NCBI GenBank assembly: GCA_030605265.1
Contig: JAUWIR010000157.1
Location: 1-8,469, forward strand
Reading direction: 5' to 3'
DNA: 8,469 nt
Source of the DNA: Pseudomonadota bacterium
Lineage (GTDB): Bacteria; SZUA-182; DTGQ01
Both the position numbers and the translations under genes were made by a program. The notes under the pieces are model-generated. The model made no database searches. It saw only the letters and a program-made list of their open reading frames with translations, and was not told where the DNA came from. Below are positions 6,933 to 8,469 of this stretch, one piece after another (positions within the stretch are counted from its first letter, which is position 1; every line of letters begins with the position of its first letter).

Positions 6933-6976
6933 GGTGAATTAAAAAGTGTAAACGGGCTAATGATGGATGCCAATAA
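6933..6976. repeat. fragment of the inverted-repeat element
   Basis: GGTGAATTAAAAAGTGTAAAC at this site matches the right end of the palindromic element at 4773-4794 (GGTGAA, an A/T run, then AAGTGTAAAC) and similarity continues weakly into a TGCCA motif beyond it. The left arm is missing. It sits in the 189-bp gap between the TPR and DUF2442 genes, which otherwise shows only AT-rich sequence. Probably a decayed or solo end of the same repeat family. Confidence 0.5.
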
Positions 6977-6994
6977 TTGATATAAATAATTGAA

Positions 6995-7009
6995 CCTCTA
7001 AAATAGAGG
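6995..7009 (+). promoter_or_regulatory. small hairpin over the DUF2442 ribosome binding site
   Basis: CCTCTA-AAA-TAGAGG is a perfect 6-bp stem with a 3-base loop. Its right arm contains the AGAGGA ribosome binding site (7005-7010) that lies 9 bases before the ATG at 7020. If it forms in the mRNA it would hide the site and lower translation. The stem is short and the region AT-rich, so chance is possible. Confidence 0.3.
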
Positions 7010-7019
7010 ATGTACTTAT

Positions 7020-7283
7020 ATGTACTTAGCTATAATAGATGTAAAACCATTAAAAAATTATAGACCATTATTAACTTTTGAAAATAAAGAATGCAGAATA
7101 TTTGATGTAGCTCCATACTTGAATTTAGGTAAATTTTCTGAATTAAAGGACCTTTCTTTATTTAATACCATAAAAGTAAAATTTGATACTATTGAATGGA
7201 GTAATCATTTGGATTTAGATCCGGAATTTTTATATGAGAAGAGTGAAAAAGCATTAATAAAAAACGCACAACCAGTCACTTAA
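7020..7283 (+). CDS. DUF2442 family protein
   Basis: An 87-residue protein with the DUF2442 pattern: VKPLKNYRPLLTFENKECRI, FDVAPYLNLGKFSELKD, then LFNTIKVKFDTIEWSNHLDL and DPEFLYEKS. Length is usual for the family. DUF2442 proteins are small and of unknown biochemical function; many are encoded next to a DUF4160 gene in a toxin-antitoxin-like pair. No DUF4160 partner is seen on either side, so this copy is an orphan. AGAGGA at 7005-7010 supports the ATG. The gene is very AT-rich compared with the ATPase and target genes, which suggests a different origin. Family call is by pattern recognition from the sequence. Confidence 0.8.
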   Translation: MYLAIIDVKPLKNYRPLLTFENKECRIFDVAPYLNLGKFSELKDLSLFNTIKVKFDTIEWSNHLDLDPEFLYEKSEKALIKNAQPVT

Positions 7284-7418
7284 CCTAGTGCCGGGAAACT
7301 CGCTTGCGCAGTTTGGTTTTCTTGTAAATATGCGCCTAAAAAATAGAGCTTAGAAAAAAAATGTATAGATTCGCAACAAATCAAATGTGATCCTCCTCTC
7401 TCAGAGTCTTCAAAGGGT
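7284..7418. other. gap with no recognised feature
   Basis: These 135 bases between the DUF2442 gene and the protease remnant carry no gene I can support. The frame of the N-terminal protease piece stays open for some codons to the left (SQQIKCDPPL, then SESSKG) but shows no recognisable domain, so it could be either protease remnant or chance. Confidence 0.4.
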
Positions 7419-7710
7419 AATTACATTCCCGGCATAGACGGTTATGTAACAGGTCAAGTCTTAGTTGTTTTTCATCCGGGGCCCCCCCTAATTGCAATGA
7501 ACAGGGTCTATACGACTCACCAATTATGCCGCTTCATTAGTCACCGGAGTTGCCGCCCTCATAATAAGTAAAAGCACCATAACCCTAAGTCCCCTTGGAG
7601 TGAAAAATATTTTAAAATCCACTGCTATAGATTTGGGTGCGTCCGGATGGGATCAATATTTTGGCTATGGGCTGGTTAATGCCTATTATGCTCTTGTTGT
7701 AACGCCATAG
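7419..7710 (+). pseudogene. remnant of a subtilisin-like (S8) protease, internally deleted
   Basis: Two fused pieces of one protease gene in different frames. From 7419 a frame reads NYIPGIDGYVTGQVLVVFHPG, like the conserved strand near the N-terminal propeptide of subtilases. From 7501 another frame reads TNYAASLVTGVAALIIS and continues through LGVKNILKSTAIDLGASGWD to FGYGLVNAYYALVVTP and a TAG at 7708. This matches the C-terminal part after the catalytic serine, where GTSMAAP(H/L)VTGVAAL is expected. The serine itself is lost: the usual GTSM is replaced by LTNY. The Asp and His catalytic parts are missing, so a large internal deletion plus frameshift has occurred. The end abuts the stop of the convergent methyltransferase gene. 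Confidence 0.75.
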
Positions 7711-8469
7711 TTATATTTTTTTTGCATATACGATCATCCGGTTAGTGATACAGCCAAAATCGTTTTCCTTCTCCCGGTTCATGAAATTTGTCCGAAAGGA
7801 GATAGAGGAAAACCCTGCTTCCTGAAGCAGATGGATAATTTTTTCAGGGCTGTAAAGGCGAGTGCAATAGGTTTTGTCCCGGATACACCCTTTTTTTTCT
7901 GAGATAACCCGCTCCCGGCAATAGATAATATCCTGCTCTAACTCTCTTTGGCGGATAACCATAATGTCCTCATTCACTCTATGGTTGGATAATGGTTTAA
8001 CGTTTTGCAATACGTATTCCCGGTCAGGAAGGTCCAGTAAAAAATTCCCGGAAGGCTTTAACAGGCGATAGGCTTCGCGGAGAATTTTTTCATTTTCCTT
8101 CTCTTGAACAAAATACCCGAAACTACTGGCCATAATGATGATGATGAAGAAGCTTTCAGATAAAAAGCCGATGTTTCTGGCATCACCCTGGACAAATGAA
8201 GTATTCAGTTTTTCATTCCCTGCTTTTTTCTTACCCACATTGAGAAGGTAGTGGGAATAATCAAGTACTGTAATTCTCCCAAAACCTCGCCTGGCAAGCT
8301 CTAAGGAATGTCTCCCCTGTCCTCCGCACATGTCCAGGATTGGAGACATTTTTTTTGAACTTTTGAGCTTCTGTGAACCTATAAACTTTTCAAGAAAATT
8401 AACTTCCTGCTTGGTGATTTCATCATTGCATACTGACCTTGCATCAGTTAAAAGATACAGTTCATCAAA
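7711..8469 (-). CDS. class I SAM-dependent methyltransferase (5' end outside window)
   Basis: The minus-strand frame is open to the window edge and ends in TAA at 7711-7713. An internal ATG at 8349 would give 212 residues, but the 40 codons before it are coding-like (FDELYLLTDARSV, then DEITKQEVNFLEKFIG) and belong to the family, so the gene is longer and starts outside. Motif I is ILDMCGGQGRHSLELARRGF, followed by the acidic VLDYS strand and the FVQGDARNI motif. A helical EAYRLLKPSGNFLLDLPD segment and a C-terminal YSPEKIIHLLQEAGFSSI segment complete the Rossmann fold. It should transfer a methyl group from S-adenosylmethionine to an unknown substrate, probably a small molecule. It is convergent with the protease remnant and unrelated to the left-hand cassette. 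Confidence 0.88.
   Translation of the reverse strand, partial: FDELYLLTDARSVCNDEITKQEVNFLEKFIGSQKLKSSKKMSPILDMCGGQGRHSLELARRGFGRITVLDYSHYLLNVGKKKAGNEKLNTSFVQGDARNIGFLSESFFIIIIMASSFGYFVQEKENEKILREAYRLLKPSGNFLLDLPDREYVLQNVKPLSNHRVNEDIMVIRQRELEQDIIYCRERVISEKKGCIRDKTYCTRLYSPEKIIHLLQEAGFSSISFRTNFMNREKENDFGCITNRMIVYAKKI

Overview
The window looks like a fragment of an environmental, probably anaerobic Gram-negative chromosome. The style of the SUMF1-fold proteins and of the methyltransferase would fit Desulfobacterota or a planctomycete, but the sequence does not fix the taxon and that assignment is low confidence. It is an accessory, gene-remodelling region: long AT-rich gaps, a palindromic repeat, truncated genes and a collapsed pseudogene lie between intact genes.

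Left part (1-4639): the last 19 codons of an upstream gene run straight into a MoxR-type AAA+ ATPase, whose stop codon overlaps by one base the start of a 1064-residue composite protein. That protein has a degenerate von Willebrand A-like region, a middle region I cannot name, and a C-terminal SUMF1/formylglycine-generating-enzyme (C-type lectin) fold. Its last 50 residues are a variable repeat (VR1) of a diversity-generating retroelement (DGR). A gene for the DGR-associated HRDC-type accessory protein follows, but it stops just where the HRDC domain should begin.

Middle part (4640-5960): a 117-bp inverted repeat sits where a DGR would normally continue with its template repeat and reverse transcriptase, and neither is present. 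Then comes a second, stand-alone SUMF1-fold target gene that repeats the C-terminal domain of the first and carries its own VR2. VR1 and VR2 align without gaps over 93 bp. They differ at 21 bases; 19 of these are at codon positions 1 or 2, mostly inside NNC codons, which is the footprint left by adenine mutagenesis of AAC codons in a template. A 59-bp non-coding element, 57/59 identical, follows each target.

Right part (5961-8469): a TPR-like protein of unknown role, a second fragment of the inverted-repeat element, a lone DUF2442 protein, the fused ends of a decayed subtilisin-like protease, and, on the minus strand, a SAM-dependent methyltransferase whose start lies beyond the window.

Reading of the whole: an ATPase-coupled sensor protein whose ligand-binding face is (or was) rewritten by a DGR, plus a detached second binding domain. 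The reverse transcriptase would have to act from elsewhere in the genome, or the system is now frozen. A role in biological conflict or self/non-self recognition is inferred from the architecture and is not shown by the sequence.
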